NCBI GenBank assembly: GCA_947489195.1
Contig: CANLCT010000009.1
Span: 27,281-91,280 of the forward strand
Length of the DNA stretch: 64,000 nt
Direction: 5' to 3'
Source of the DNA: an uncultured Aquimarina sp.
GTDB lineage: Bacteria > Bacteroidota > Bacteroidia > Flavobacteriales > Flavobacteriaceae
The position numbers and the translations under genes are program-made. Under the pieces are notes generated by a model. The model made no database searches. It saw only the letters and a list, made by a program, of their open reading frames with translations, and was not told where the DNA came from. Below, piece by piece: positions 18,823 through 28,068 of the stretch. Numbering within the stretch: the first letter of the stretch is position 1; each line of letters begins with the position of its first letter.

Positions 18823-19542
18823 TTAATTATAGTATTTGCTATTCCAAATGGCAGTATTAAAATTTTTTCCTTTAGCAAAGCCGTAGTAAAGAACAACAGC
18901 AACTACTGATTTAAACATAAAAAGGAGCTCAAAGAAAAAACCAATGCTAGGATTTTGTGCAGGGGAGAACATTCCATCTGGAATCAATAGGGTAATAATT
19001 AAGCTAGTTAAAAAGCAAAGTAATAGTGTGTTCTCAAAACTTTTAAAAAACCAAGCCCAAATTTTTCTAAAATAATGAATGTCATTTCCCCATTTGTGAA
19101 CTAAGTAATAATAGTCATTTTCAATAGGTATAAATAACAATGGATCATCGGCATTTTTTAACTTAAAAAGCCGAGAGGGAGCTATAATTTTAAAATTGTA
19201 AAATGCTGTTTTGTGTAAATGTTCTAAATCTTTTATTTTAGAAATAGCTTCTACTGGGTAATCACCTTTAAAATAATGAGTGCTTAAAAAGCGAAGTCTA
19301 TAAGTAATGCATGTTTTTTTAATATCGTTAATATGATAAATCTGCTCATGATTTAAAAAGTTAGTATTAAAGTGGTTTCCTGGAGTTTGTTTTGTTGCTT
19401 TTTGGTGAAGTCGATCTAAAACAGATAAATTATTTTTATGACTTTTGTCCCAAATTTTATCAAGTTGTTTTAAAAAATATTTTCGTGTAGGAATGTCTCT
19501 GTATTTGCCTAATTCTTGCTCTAAATCAACGCGTAACCTCAT
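18823..19542 (-). CDS. Conserved hypothetical membrane protein
   Basis: A 239-residue protein I cannot assign to a named family. The first about 165 residues are soluble and rich in charged and aromatic residues (RDIPTRKYFLKQLDKIWDKSH; FIPIENDYYYLVHKWGNDIHYFRK). Two membrane segments follow at about 168-187 (NTLLLCFLTSLIITLLIP) and 200-222 (GFFFELLFMFKSVVAVVLYYGFA). This gives a cytoplasmic N-terminal domain with a two-pass hairpin at the C-terminus. It lies downstream of pheT on the same strand, separated by a strong terminator, so it is probably transcribed on its own. Confidence 0.65.
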   Translation of the reverse strand: MRLRVDLEQELGKYRDIPTRKYFLKQLDKIWDKSHKNNLSVLDRLHQKATKQTPGNHFNTNFLNHEQIYHINDIKKTCITYRLRFLSTHYFKGDYPVEAISKIKDLEHLHKTAFYNFKIIAPSRLFKLKNADDPLLFIPIENDYYYLVHKWGNDIHYFRKIWAWFFKSFENTLLLCFLTSLIITLLIPDGMFSPAQNPSIGFFFELLFMFKSVVAVVLYYGFAKGKNFNTAIWNSKYYN

Positions 19543-19606
19543 AACCTTAAAATTTTAATAAAGTTAATTAAAAGGCATAGGAGACAAAAGTTAAAATTTT
19601 GTTCAT

Positions 19607-19642
19607 AAAAAAGTCTGTGTTCTTTTCAAAACACAGACTTTA
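19607..19642 (-). terminator. Rho-independent terminator of pheT
   Basis: A perfect 12-bp stem, AAAGTCTGTGTT (19610-19621) against AACACAGACTTT (19630-19641), has an 8-base loop. On the minus strand it is followed by a run of six T (19612-19607). It begins 19 bases after the pheT stop. Confidence 0.85.
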
Positions 19643-19659
19643 AAATGTGATATAAATTA

Positions 19660-22086
19660 TTAACGTAACTCAGCGCCTAGTTCTTTTTCAAAACTGAGCT
19701 GTAGCTTGTTCATTATTTTGTCTATTTGTTTGTCAGTAAGTGTTTTGTTTTGGTCATGTAATTTGAAACTTACTGCGTATGATTTTTTTCCTTCCGGAAG
19801 ATTTTTACCTTGATATACATCAAAAAGACTTACCTCTTTTAGTAATTTCTTTTCTTGTTTTAAGGCTAAATCATGGATTTGTTTGTAGGTAACGGTATCA
19901 TTTAATAATAATGCAAAATCCCTTCGAGCAGCTTGGAATTTTGATATTTCATTAATTTTTATGTTTTTGCTTTTTAAAGTGCTAATAATTTCTCCCCAGT
20001 TAAAGTCGGCAAATAGTACTGATTGTGATATGCCAAAAGATTTAGCAATAGCTGGGTTTACAACACCTAATTCAACGAATATCTTTTTCCCTTGATCTAA
20101 GCTAATTCCTTCTGAAAAAACCGAAGATGCCGTAGGGTTAGTTTGTAAATTTCGAACCCCAATGCGTTCAAAAATACGCTCAACAATAGCCTTTAAAAAA
20201 AAGAAACTACTCTTTTGTTGGGGAGCTTGCCAACTTTCAGAATGTTGATTTCCGGTAACAAATAAACTTAGGTGTTTATTTTCAATGTTTGAATCTTCAA
20301 TTTTATGATAGGTTTTTCCAAATTCAAACAGTTTTAAATCTGAATTCCTTCTGTTTATATTGTAGCTAATGGCTTCTAAACCCGAAAAAAGTAAAGATTG
20401 TCTCATTACAGAAAGGTCTGTACTTAATGGATTTAAAATATCGACATTTTCGTTTTCGTTTAATTCATTAACCAATTCAATATATTTGGGGGTTGTTAAT
20501 GAGTTTGCCATAATTTCAGAAAAACCTTGTCCAACCAGTTGTTCTGCTATCGTATTTTGAATTTTATAGTCTTCAATTTTATTAACCCCCGCAATTGAAG
20601 CATTAAGTTTAGAGCTGAAACCTATATTATTATAGCCATAAACACGTAAAATTTCTTCGATAACATCAGCTTCTCGCTGTACGTCATTTCTAAAAGCAGG
20701 TATGGTTAAGCCTAAACCAGTTTCGGTAACATTATTTATTTTAATATCAAGAGAAGATAAAATACTTTTAATTGCTTCTTTCGAAATTTCTTCTCCGATA
20801 AGTTTAGTGGTGTTTTCGAAAGATAGGAAAACCTGAAAATCTTCAATTTTTTTAGGGTATAAATCGGCAATATCACTAGTGACCAAACCTCCAGCTAATT
20901 CTTGTATTAGAAGTGTTGCGCGTTTTAAAACATATTCGGTGGTATTTGGGTCAATACCGCGTTCAAAACGGAACGAAGCGTCGGTGTTTAAAGCATGTCT
21001 TTTGGCTGTTTTTCGTATGCTAACAGGATTAAAATAAGCGCTTTCTAAAAATATTTGAGTAGTTTCTTCGCTTACGCCAGAATTTGCCCCGCCAAGTACT
21101 CCTGCAATGCATAATGGTGTATCTCCATCACAGATCATTAAATCTTCTGCGCTAAGCTTACGTTCAACATTGTCAAGGGTGGTAAATTTGGTGCCTTCTG
21201 TTAGGGTTTTAACTTCTATTTTGCCAGTTGATATACTAGCAGCATCAAAAGCATGTAATGGTTGCCCCAATTCATGCATTACATAGTTAGTAATGTCAAC
21301 AACATTATTTTTTGGAGTTAATCCAATAGCTTTTAGTCGATTTTTTAACCAATCGGGTGATTCCTTTACGGTAATTCCGGTAATTGAAACGCCACAATAA
21401 CGTGGTGCTAGATCATAATTTTTAACTTCAATGTCAATTTTATGCAATCTGTTTTCAACATTAAAGCTACTTACAGAAGGACTAATCAATTCTAAAGAGG
21501 TGCCTTGTTGTTGTAAACCAGCTTTTAAGTCACGAGCAGTTCCCCAATGACTCATAGCATCGGCTCTGTTAGGTGTTAAACCAATTTCAAATACTTGGTC
21601 ATTTTCAATATTGTATACTTCGGCTAAAGGAGTACCGGGTTGTAAATCACTATCAAGTACAATAATACCTTCGTGGCTTTGACCTAATCCTAATTCATCC
21701 TCGGCGCAAATCATACCAAAACTCTCTTCGCCTCTAATCTTTCCTTTTTTTATAGTAAAAGTTTCGCCTTCGAGAGTATATAATTTTGTTCCAATTGTAG
21801 CCACAGCCACTTTTTGACCTTTAGCTACATTTGGAGCGCCACAAACAATTTGTACAGGGGCCTCGTCTCCCAAATCAACACGAGTAACTTTTAGTTTATC
21901 TGCATTTTCATGTTGCGAACATTCCAAAACATGACCAACAACAATACCATTAAGTCCGCCTTTAATACTTTCAAATGTGTCAATGCCTTCAACCTCAAGA
22001 CCTAAATCGGTTAATAATTCTCCTGTTTTTTCAGCATCCCAATCAATTTTAATAAATTGTTTTAGCCAGTTATATGAAATTTTCAT
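19660..22086 (-). CDS. pheT: Phenylalanine--tRNA ligase beta subunit
   Basis: An 808-residue subunit of the (alpha-beta)2 PheRS that charges tRNA-Phe. The start at 22086 (MKISYNWLKQFI) is the family N-terminus. A start 11 codons upstream is possible but only adds residues not seen in relatives. Visible parts are the N-terminal OB-type tRNA-binding domain (VVGHVLECSQHENADKLKVTRV ... IVCGAPNVA, about 40-150), the B3/B4 editing domain with NVVDITNYVMHELGQPLHAFDA, the B5 domain, the core catalytic-like domain, and the C-terminal anticodon-binding ferredoxin fold (FDX-ACB, about 715-808). The alpha subunit gene is not nearby, as is common in flavobacteria. Confidence 0.97.
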   Translation of the reverse strand: MKISYNWLKQFIKIDWDAEKTGELLTDLGLEVEGIDTFESIKGGLNGIVVGHVLECSQHENADKLKVTRVDLGDEAPVQIVCGAPNVAKGQKVAVATIGTKLYTLEGETFTIKKGKIRGEESFGMICAEDELGLGQSHEGIIVLDSDLQPGTPLAEVYNIENDQVFEIGLTPNRADAMSHWGTARDLKAGLQQQGTSLELISPSVSSFNVENRLHKIDIEVKNYDLAPRYCGVSITGITVKESPDWLKNRLKAIGLTPKNNVVDITNYVMHELGQPLHAFDAASISTGKIEVKTLTEGTKFTTLDNVERKLSAEDLMICDGDTPLCIAGVLGGANSGVSEETTQIFLESAYFNPVSIRKTAKRHALNTDASFRFERGIDPNTTEYVLKRATLLIQELAGGLVTSDIADLYPKKIEDFQVFLSFENTTKLIGEEISKEAIKSILSSLDIKINNVTETGLGLTIPAFRNDVQREADVIEEILRVYGYNNIGFSSKLNASIAGVNKIEDYKIQNTIAEQLVGQGFSEIMANSLTTPKYIELVNELNENENVDILNPLSTDLSVMRQSLLFSGLEAISYNINRRNSDLKLFEFGKTYHKIEDSNIENKHLSLFVTGNQHSESWQAPQQKSSFFFLKAIVERIFERIGVRNLQTNPTASSVFSEGISLDQGKKIFVELGVVNPAIAKSFGISQSVLFADFNWGEIISTLKSKNIKINEISKFQAARRDFALLLNDTVTYKQIHDLALKQEKKLLKEVSLFDVYQGKNLPEGKKSYAVSFKLHDQNKTLTDKQIDKIMNKLQLSFEKELGAELR

Positions 22087-22107
22087 GTATACAATAGTTA
22101 TAGAGCG

Positions 22108-22115
22108 CAAATATA
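22108..22115 (-). promoter_or_regulatory. Predicted -7 box of pheT
   Basis: TATATTTG on the minus strand matches TAnnTTTG. It predicts a transcription start near 22101 and a leader of about 15 bases before the start at 22086, which supports the shorter pheT start. No TTG element is correctly spaced. Confidence 0.45.
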
Positions 22116-22248
22116 ACAAACACGCGACGAATATAGTATTATGAATTTAGTAGTTTCTGCATAAAATGATTGATTTTTTCAAACTTAATACGTAAAAAAA
22201 ATAACATATTTTATATGTGGCTTTTTAAGTGTCTGTGCGCATAATATG

Positions 22249-22256
22249 TATATTTG
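22249..22256 (+). promoter_or_regulatory. Predicted -7 box of pta-ackA
   Basis: TATATTTG matches the Bacteroidota -7 consensus. It lies 16 bases before the pta start codon, so the leader would be very short (about 10 bases). No clear TTG -33 element is seen. Confidence 0.45.
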
Positions 22257-22272
22257 AATATAATTTAAAAAA

Positions 22273-24366
22273 ATGGGCAAAGGACTTTATATAGCTACTA
22301 GTGAGCGACATAGCGGAAAATCGATTGTAACCTTAGGCTTAATGCGTACTTTTTTAGGAAGAACTCCTAAGGTAGGTTATTTTAGACCAATAATTGATGA
22401 TGGAGTCGAGGGGTATGTGGATAATCATATTCAAACTGTAGTTTCTCACTTTGAATTGGATATAGCGATTAAAGATACTTATGGCTTTACACGTTCGGAA
22501 GTGTTAAAAAAATACAATGATGGTAAAGAAGGTGAGGTTTTTGACAGTATAATAGAAAAATACCGTCAATTACAAGATCGCTTTGATTTAGTAATTGTTG
22601 AAGGAACTGATTTTACCGATACAGGGAGTATTATTGAGTTTGATATTAATGTGCTCATATGTAAAAATCTAGGGATACCGGCAGTTATTGTAGCAAGTGG
22701 AGCTAATAAAAAAGTTTCAGAAACTGTTGGTAATTTAAAATTGGCTTTTGATACTTTTAAAATAAAAGATGTCGAAGTACTGGCAGTAATTGCAAATAAA
22801 GTTCCAGAGGATTTAATGGAAGACGTAGTAAGCAACTTGACAAAGTTAATACCTAATAAAATTGATCAAATTGTTATTCCGATTATTAAATCTTTAGTGG
22901 ATCCAACATTGAAAGAAATTATTGATTATTTAAATGGCGAGGTGTTATTTGGAGAAGGTTTTATAAATAATCAAGCCGGAAGTTTTGGTGTGGGTGCCAT
23001 GCAATTGCCTAATTATTTAACGCATTTTAAGGAAAATAGCTTGGTTATTACACCAGGTGATCGTGCTGATATTATTTTAGGAGCTTTACAAGCTAGTGTA
23101 TCTAGTAATTATCCAAAAATTTCAGGAATTATTTTAACTGGAGGAATTATACCTGAAAAAAGTATTTTAAAACTTATTGAAGGATTAAAAATTTCATTAC
23201 CAATAGTTTCTGTAAAAGAAGGCACTTTTGAGGTGACGAATAAGGTCGGGAATATAAAATCTGGAATATATGCCGATAACACACAAAAAATAATTACTTC
23301 GATTGCTACCTTCGAAAAATATGTTAATGTGGATAGTTTAGCAGATAAACTAATCACTTTTGAAAGTACCGTAATTACTCCTCGAATGTTTCAATATAAC
23401 TTGTTGAAACGAGCGCAAACTCAAAAAAAGCGAATTGTTTTACCAGAGGGTCATGATGAAAGAATAATTAGAGCTACTTCAAGGCTGTTAGCATCGGGAG
23501 TGGTTGAAGTAATCTTGCTTGGTAATGAAAAGAAAATTAAAAATAAAGCGATAAAGTTAGGGGTACCATTGGATTTAAAAAGGGTGACTATTATCAACCC
23601 AATAAAATCTAGTTATTTTGATGATTATGTAACCACACTGTACGAGTTGCGTAAGCATAAAAATGTAAATATGGATATGGCTAGAGATTTAATGGCAGAT
23701 GTGTCCTATTTTGGAACGATGATGATTTATAAAGGACATGCCGATGGAATGGTTTCGGGAGCCGTTAATACGACACAACATACGATTAGACCAGCACTTC
23801 AATTTATAAAAACTAAGCCAGGTGTTTCAGTAGTTTCATCTGTGTTTTTTATGTGTTTGGAAGATCGGGTTTCTGTTTTTGGTGATTGTGCCATAAATCC
23901 TAATCCGAATGCTGATCAGTTAGCCGAAATTGCTATCGCATCGGCAGAAACAGCTATTAATTTTGGTATTGATCCTAAGGTGGCTATGTTATCTTATTCT
24001 TCAGGAGATTCGGGTAAAGGAATAGATGTAGATAAGGTGCGCGAAGCAACAAAGATTGTGAAAGAAAAACGGGCAGATTTAAAAATTGAAGGTCCCATAC
24101 AATATGATGCCGCTGTTGATTATACAGTAGGTAAAAGTAAATTGCCAAATTCTGAAGTCGCGGGGCAAGCCAATGTGTTGATTTTTCCAGATTTAAATAC
24201 TGGTAATAATACTTATAAGGCCGTACAGCGAGAAACTGGAGCCTTAGCTATTGGTCCAATGTTACAGGGGCTAAATAAACCCGTCAATGATTTAAGTCGG
24301 GGTTGTACAGTAGCCGATGTTTATAATACAGTAATTATTACGGCTATACAAGCGCAAGACTTTTAG
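22273..24366 (+). CDS. pta: Phosphate acetyltransferase
   Basis: A 697-residue long-form Pta that interconverts acetyl-CoA and acetyl phosphate. The N-terminal third is the BioD-like P-loop regulatory domain (YIATSERHSGKSIVTLGLMR), followed by a DRTGG domain (about 215-330). The catalytic PTA_PTB domain fills the C-terminal half, from about 370, starting RMFQYNLLKRAQ and KKRIVLPEGHDERIIRA, with GAVNTTQHTIRPALQ, YSSGDSGKG and PDLNTGNNTYKAVQR as substrate-binding motifs. It is cytoplasmic. ackA follows after 95 bases on the same strand. The pair makes ATP from acetyl-CoA during overflow metabolism and runs in reverse for acetate use. Confidence 0.96.
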   Translation: MGKGLYIATSERHSGKSIVTLGLMRTFLGRTPKVGYFRPIIDDGVEGYVDNHIQTVVSHFELDIAIKDTYGFTRSEVLKKYNDGKEGEVFDSIIEKYRQLQDRFDLVIVEGTDFTDTGSIIEFDINVLICKNLGIPAVIVASGANKKVSETVGNLKLAFDTFKIKDVEVLAVIANKVPEDLMEDVVSNLTKLIPNKIDQIVIPIIKSLVDPTLKEIIDYLNGEVLFGEGFINNQAGSFGVGAMQLPNYLTHFKENSLVITPGDRADIILGALQASVSSNYPKISGIILTGGIIPEKSILKLIEGLKISLPIVSVKEGTFEVTNKVGNIKSGIYADNTQKIITSIATFEKYVNVDSLADKLITFESTVITPRMFQYNLLKRAQTQKKRIVLPEGHDERIIRATSRLLASGVVEVILLGNEKKIKNKAIKLGVPLDLKRVTIINPIKSSYFDDYVTTLYELRKHKNVNMDMARDLMADVSYFGTMMIYKGHADGMVSGAVNTTQHTIRPALQFIKTKPGVSVVSSVFFMCLEDRVSVFGDCAINPNPNADQLAEIAIASAETAINFGIDPKVAMLSYSSGDSGKGIDVDKVREATKIVKEKRADLKIEGPIQYDAAVDYTVGKSKLPNSEVAGQANVLIFPDLNTGNNTYKAVQRETGALAIGPMLQGLNKPVNDLSRGCTVADVYNTVIITAIQAQDF

Positions 24367-24461
24367 GTCTAAATAGTTTTTCATAAAAGCTAAGTTTTGG
24401 TAAAAAAAAGTAAACAATAATACTTCTCTAAAAATCATTCATTTTAAAGTAAAAAAATAAT

Positions 24462-25652
24462 ATGCAAGTACTTGTCATAAATTCTGGGAGTTCGTCAATA
24501 AAATTTCAAGTAATTCAAATGCCATCTGGTAATGTGGTTTGTTCTGGTTTAGTCGAACGTATTGGTCTAAGTGATTCTAAAATAGTTTATAAGGTAGCAG
24601 GTAGTAAATACGAAAAAACAACGGACATACCTAATCATAAATTGGGGCTGGAGTTAGTTGCTAATTACTTATTAGATGCCAAAATAGGTGTTATTACAAG
24701 TACAGATGATATTAAAGCAGTAGGGCATAGGGTGGTGCATGGAGGGAGTAAGTTTTCAAAAACTGTTGAAGTAAATGATCAAGTAAAACAAGAAATTAAA
24801 GAATTGTTTGACTTAGCGCCTTTACATAATCCTGCTAATTTGGAAGGAATACAGGTGGCAGAAGAAATTTTTAAATCAGCCAAGCAAGTAGTTGTTTTTG
24901 ATACGGCTTTTCATCAAACAATACCCGTGGAGGCATACAAATATGCAATCCCTGGTGAGTTTTTGGATAAACATAAAATTCGCCTATATGGTTTTCATGG
25001 CACAAGTCATAAATATGTAACGGAACAAGCTCGAGAATATTTAGGAGCAGAAAATTCAAAAAAAATAATTAGTATCCATTTAGGTAATGGTTGTAGTATG
25101 ACAGCTGTTAAAAATGGAGAAAGTATTGATCATTCATTAGGTTTTGCACCAATGAATGGATTAATTATGGGAACTCGATGCGGTGATATAGATCCTTCTG
25201 TAGTTTTTTATTTAGTTAAAAATTTAGGATACTCAATAGAGGAGGCTAACGATTTATTAAATAAAAAAAGTGGGATGTTAGGTTTAACGGGGTATAGTGA
25301 TAACAGAGATATTCAGGCTAAAGCAGATAATGGAGATAAATCATGTCAAGAAGCTTTATTAATGAATGCCTATCGTATTAAAAAGTTTATAGGTGCTTAT
25401 GTGGCAGCTTTAAATGGTTTAGATGCTGTTATTTTTACAGCCGGAATAGGTGAAAATTCTTCAGAAACAAGAGCTATGGCTTGCCAGGATATGGATTTTT
25501 TCGGAATGAAGTTAGATTATTCTAAAAATGAAATACGTTCCGATAATATTAGAGAAATACAAGCAGAAGGTTCCAGAGTTAAAATTTTGGTGATACCAAC
25601 CAACGAAGAAGCTGAAATTGCTAAACAAGCTTTTGAGTTACTTCATTTGTAA
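24462..25652 (+). CDS. ackA: Acetate kinase
   Basis: A 396-residue ASKHA-fold kinase of normal length converting acetyl phosphate plus ADP to acetate plus ATP. Motifs are complete: NSGSSSIKFQ at residues 7-16, GHRVVHGG near 88, DTAFHQTIP near 148, GFHGTSHKYV near 180, HLGNGCS, and GTRCGDIDPS near 237. The C-terminal FTAGIGENSS motif is also present. It is the second gene of the pta-ackA operon and is followed by a strong terminator. Confidence 0.97.
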   Translation: MQVLVINSGSSSIKFQVIQMPSGNVVCSGLVERIGLSDSKIVYKVAGSKYEKTTDIPNHKLGLELVANYLLDAKIGVITSTDDIKAVGHRVVHGGSKFSKTVEVNDQVKQEIKELFDLAPLHNPANLEGIQVAEEIFKSAKQVVVFDTAFHQTIPVEAYKYAIPGEFLDKHKIRLYGFHGTSHKYVTEQAREYLGAENSKKIISIHLGNGCSMTAVKNGESIDHSLGFAPMNGLIMGTRCGDIDPSVVFYLVKNLGYSIEEANDLLNKKSGMLGLTGYSDNRDIQAKADNGDKSCQEALLMNAYRIKKFIGAYVAALNGLDAVIFTAGIGENSSETRAMACQDMDFFGMKLDYSKNEIRSDNIREIQAEGSRVKILVIPTNEEAEIAKQAFELLHL

Positions 25653-25685
25653 TTCAAACAACAGCTATATTCCTAATTTTTATAT

Positions 25686-25716
25686 AAGGGTTGCTGAAAA
25701 GCAGCCCTTTTTTGTT
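25686..25716 (+). terminator. Rho-independent terminator of pta-ackA
   Basis: The stem GGGTTGCT / AGCAGCCC (one G-T pair) has a GAAA tetraloop and is followed by TTTTTTGTTTTTTTT. It begins about 35 bases after the ackA stop. Confidence 0.85.
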
Positions 25717-26079
25717 TTTTTTGTATAAAATGTAAGTTTATTTATTTTTTTTGTAAGAATTAATGTTTTGAGTGGGGTTAATTGAGTGTTATTTACGTTA
25801 AAAAGCATAATTGTTTGTTGGTGCTATAACTTTAAAAGTTAAACAAAAAGAGTGTTTTTAAAAATGAATGGTTTTTTAAACGATTTTTTTGGTATTTAAA
25901 AGAATAAAAGTGTGTTATTGTGTCTTTTTGATTAACTTAAATTATTGGTAATCAACAAATTGTTGTTTTTTAAATTAAATGTTAATGTAGGTTTTTAAAC
26001 GTAAAACATAAAATTTAGTTAAAAAAATAGGTATTTTGTCGATTAAGTGTAAGAAAATTAAGTCTAAATGCATTTTTAT
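25717..26079. other. AT-rich intergenic region upstream of the PilJ pair
   Basis: No gene or repeat is visible. The sequence consists mainly of A/T runs with several short repeats of GTTTTTAAA type. The promoter of the next gene begins at its downstream end. Confidence 0.4.
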
Positions 26080-26111
26080 TTGGTTTTAATCTATTTGTTT
26101 TCTTACTTTTG
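26080..26111 (+). promoter_or_regulatory. Predicted promoter of the first PilJ-domain gene
   Basis: TTG (26080-26082), a 21-base spacer and TACTTTTG (26104-26111) match the Bacteroidota promoter pattern exactly. Transcription should start near 26118, about 30 bases before the start codon. The second paralogue has a related but weaker arrangement: TTG at 27150-27152, 22 bases, then TACTTTAA. Confidence 0.6.
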
Positions 26112-26147
26112 AAATATCTAATTTAAATGACCCAAATCTAAACTAAA

Positions 26148-26972
26148 ATGAAAACTATTTTAAATGTACTGTTAGTTAGTCTCTTATTTAGTATTAATTT
26201 ATTTTCTCAAAATATTGATTTTGGAAATATGAGTTATAAAGAAGCGATCGTACTTTCAGAAAAACAATTGGTGCTTACTCAGCAAATAGCTAAAGCTAAA
26301 ATGTTACAGTTAGCAGAAATGCCCGAAGCTATTTATAAAAAAGAATTGGAGCAGGCTGTAAAATCATTTGACAAAAATTTCAGAAAATTACAGTTCAATG
26401 CTAAAGAACTTGATCTAAGAGTAAAAACAGTTTTAGGCGAACAAAGCTTATCGTGGTTTCGTTATAAAAAAATACTCGAAAAGCCAGTAATCGATGCTAA
26501 AATATTTCTAAAAAAGTCAGAGTCTTTATTAGAAATAAGTCAAAAAACTTTAACAGTAATAAAATCTGAGGCGATTAATAAAAAACAGCTTACTTATTTT
26601 AGAAAGAAAGATAAAGTTAAAGCAAAAGCGAATAGCCAAATAGAAAATCAGAAAATGCAATTACAAAAAATGTGTTTGTATTATGCGGCGAGTAAAGTCA
26701 TTGGTAAAAAAGATGAGGGAAGTGAAATAGCAACTACTTATTTAGACCTGTATGACGAACTTATTGGGGCAACATCTGGTTTAGAGGGAAGCGAATTAAA
26801 TACTTCTGAAGTGTATAATACTATTGAAGAGATAAAAGAATTGATTGATAATCTGTACAAAAAACGCAAGAATTTTATTGGAGCAAAAGTGCCTTTAGAA
26901 AAAGTAATTACAACTACAGGGAGTTTAGAATCATTATTAAGTGAAGTAACAGAACAATATAGTTTGTTGTAA
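26148..26972 (+). CDS. Secreted PilJ-like domain protein, divergent copy
   Basis: A 274-residue secreted protein with signal peptide 1-20 (VLLVSLLFSINLFSQ). It is clearly homologous to the next gene along its whole length, ending in the shared SQ/EQYSLL tail. Family members carry two copies of the PilJ (type IV pili methyl-accepting chemotaxis transducer N-term) helix motif S/AGKQRMLSQ. Here both copies are eroded: SEKQLVLTQQIAKAKML at residues 37-53, and NQKMQLQKMCLYYAA near 168-183. There is no membrane segment or kinase domain. It is predicted all-helical and periplasmic or secreted. The function is unknown, and the drift at both motifs suggests a changed or relaxed role compared with its neighbour. 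Confidence 0.75.
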   Translation: MKTILNVLLVSLLFSINLFSQNIDFGNMSYKEAIVLSEKQLVLTQQIAKAKMLQLAEMPEAIYKKELEQAVKSFDKNFRKLQFNAKELDLRVKTVLGEQSLSWFRYKKILEKPVIDAKIFLKKSESLLEISQKTLTVIKSEAINKKQLTYFRKKDKVKAKANSQIENQKMQLQKMCLYYAASKVIGKKDEGSEIATTYLDLYDELIGATSGLEGSELNTSEVYNTIEEIKELIDNLYKKRKNFIGAKVPLEKVITTTGSLESLLSEVTEQYSLL

Positions 26973-27015
26973 ACTAAATGTTTAAGAATAAAATACCTTT
27001 TTTCCCCCAATTTTG

Positions 27016-27047
27016 AAAAACTTCGACGAATTATGTCGAAGTTTTTT
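27016..27047 (+). terminator. Terminator of the first PilJ-domain gene
   Basis: A perfect 12-bp stem, AAAAACTTCGAC (27016-27027) against GTCGAAGTTTTT (27035-27046), has a 7-base loop and ends in a T run. It separates the two paralogues, so they are probably independent transcripts. Confidence 0.85.
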
Positions 27048-27212
27048 GCTTTTAATCTATTTTAATGAGCTTAAATAATTGAAAATTTGGCAATAAAAAA
27101 CAAGTTAGTTCGTTAATTCATTAATTTTCAGACTTTTGTGATGTTTTTATTGGGTGTTTCTGTTTTTTATTTGTTACTTTAAAAAGTAAGATAAATCAAT
27201 ATAAAAGTAGAT

Positions 27213-28040
27213 ATGAAATTTATGAAGATTATTATAGGAATATTATTTTGCTTTACCTTTTGTTTTTCTAATGCTCAAAGTGCTAATTTTGGAAATATAA
27301 GCTATGAAAAAGCGGTGAATCTATCAGGTAAGCAGCGTATGCTATCGCAAAAAGTGGCTAAGGCACGATTGCTAAAAGTTTTAGGAGCGTCGACTAGTGA
27401 AATAACAAATGAGTTTACATCGAGCATGAAGTTGTTTGAACGAAATGTAAAAATTTTGCAATCAAACTCGCGAGAAGGAAGCCCAAAAGTAAAAGCATTG
27501 ATTAGACAACAAAATGCCGATTGGGTACAATACAAGGATTTGGTAAGTAAAGATCAAATTGATGTTGAAAAACTATTGAGTAAATCAGAGGCTTTATTAA
27601 CAAAGTGTCATGCCCTTGTATTAGCCATTGAAGAGGATTCGAAGTTTAATAAACAGTTAAATTTTGAGAATAAAGCTTCGCAATTAAAAGTAGAAACAAT
27701 TAATAAAGCAGGTAAACAACGTATGTTGTCGCAAAAGATGTGTTTGTATTATGCAGCCTGCAAATATTTTAAAAAAGGGGAAAAATCAAAAATAGCGTGT
27801 AACCGTTATGTAACCATATACAATTCAATAAACGCAGCAGTAAATGATTTAGTGGTAAACGAATTAAATAATGCTGACATTGATCAAAATTTAGCCTTGG
27901 TTATGGATGCTATTGATAGTATTGAGGTGAATAAAAAAGCATTTATAGAAAATAAAATACCGTTGCAAAAAATGTTTTCTATGACTAATAATGTGTTAGA
28001 TATATTTAATAAAATTACAAGTCAATACAGTTTACTTTAA
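27213..28040 (+). CDS. Secreted PilJ-domain protein
   Basis: A 275-residue secreted protein with signal peptide 1-22 (IIIGILFCFTFCFSNAQ). Two canonical PilJ motifs are present: SGKQRMLSQKVAKARLL at residues 38-54 and AGKQRMLSQKMCLYYAA at about 167-183. The protein is therefore a tandem of two helical PilJ modules. In other bacteria this domain is the periplasmic sensing part of NarX-like kinases and PilJ-type receptors. Here it stands alone, with no membrane anchor or output domain. The preceding gene is a tandem duplicate. A ligand-binding or scavenging role is inference only. A dispersed repeat starts 28 bases after its stop. Confidence 0.82.
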   Translation: MKFMKIIIGILFCFTFCFSNAQSANFGNISYEKAVNLSGKQRMLSQKVAKARLLKVLGASTSEITNEFTSSMKLFERNVKILQSNSREGSPKVKALIRQQNADWVQYKDLVSKDQIDVEKLLSKSEALLTKCHALVLAIEEDSKFNKQLNFENKASQLKVETINKAGKQRMLSQKMCLYYAACKYFKKGEKSKIACNRYVTIYNSINAAVNDLVVNELNNADIDQNLALVMDAIDSIEVNKKAFIENKIPLQKMFSMTNNVLDIFNKITSQYSLL

Positions 28041-28068
28041 TTTTATATTACGTACAAGTTATAATAAA

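Noticed and set aside
22087..22119. Eleven extra N-terminal codons for PheT
   Set aside because: They precede the universally conserved MKISxNWL start, and the predicted -7 box at 22108-22115 falls inside them.
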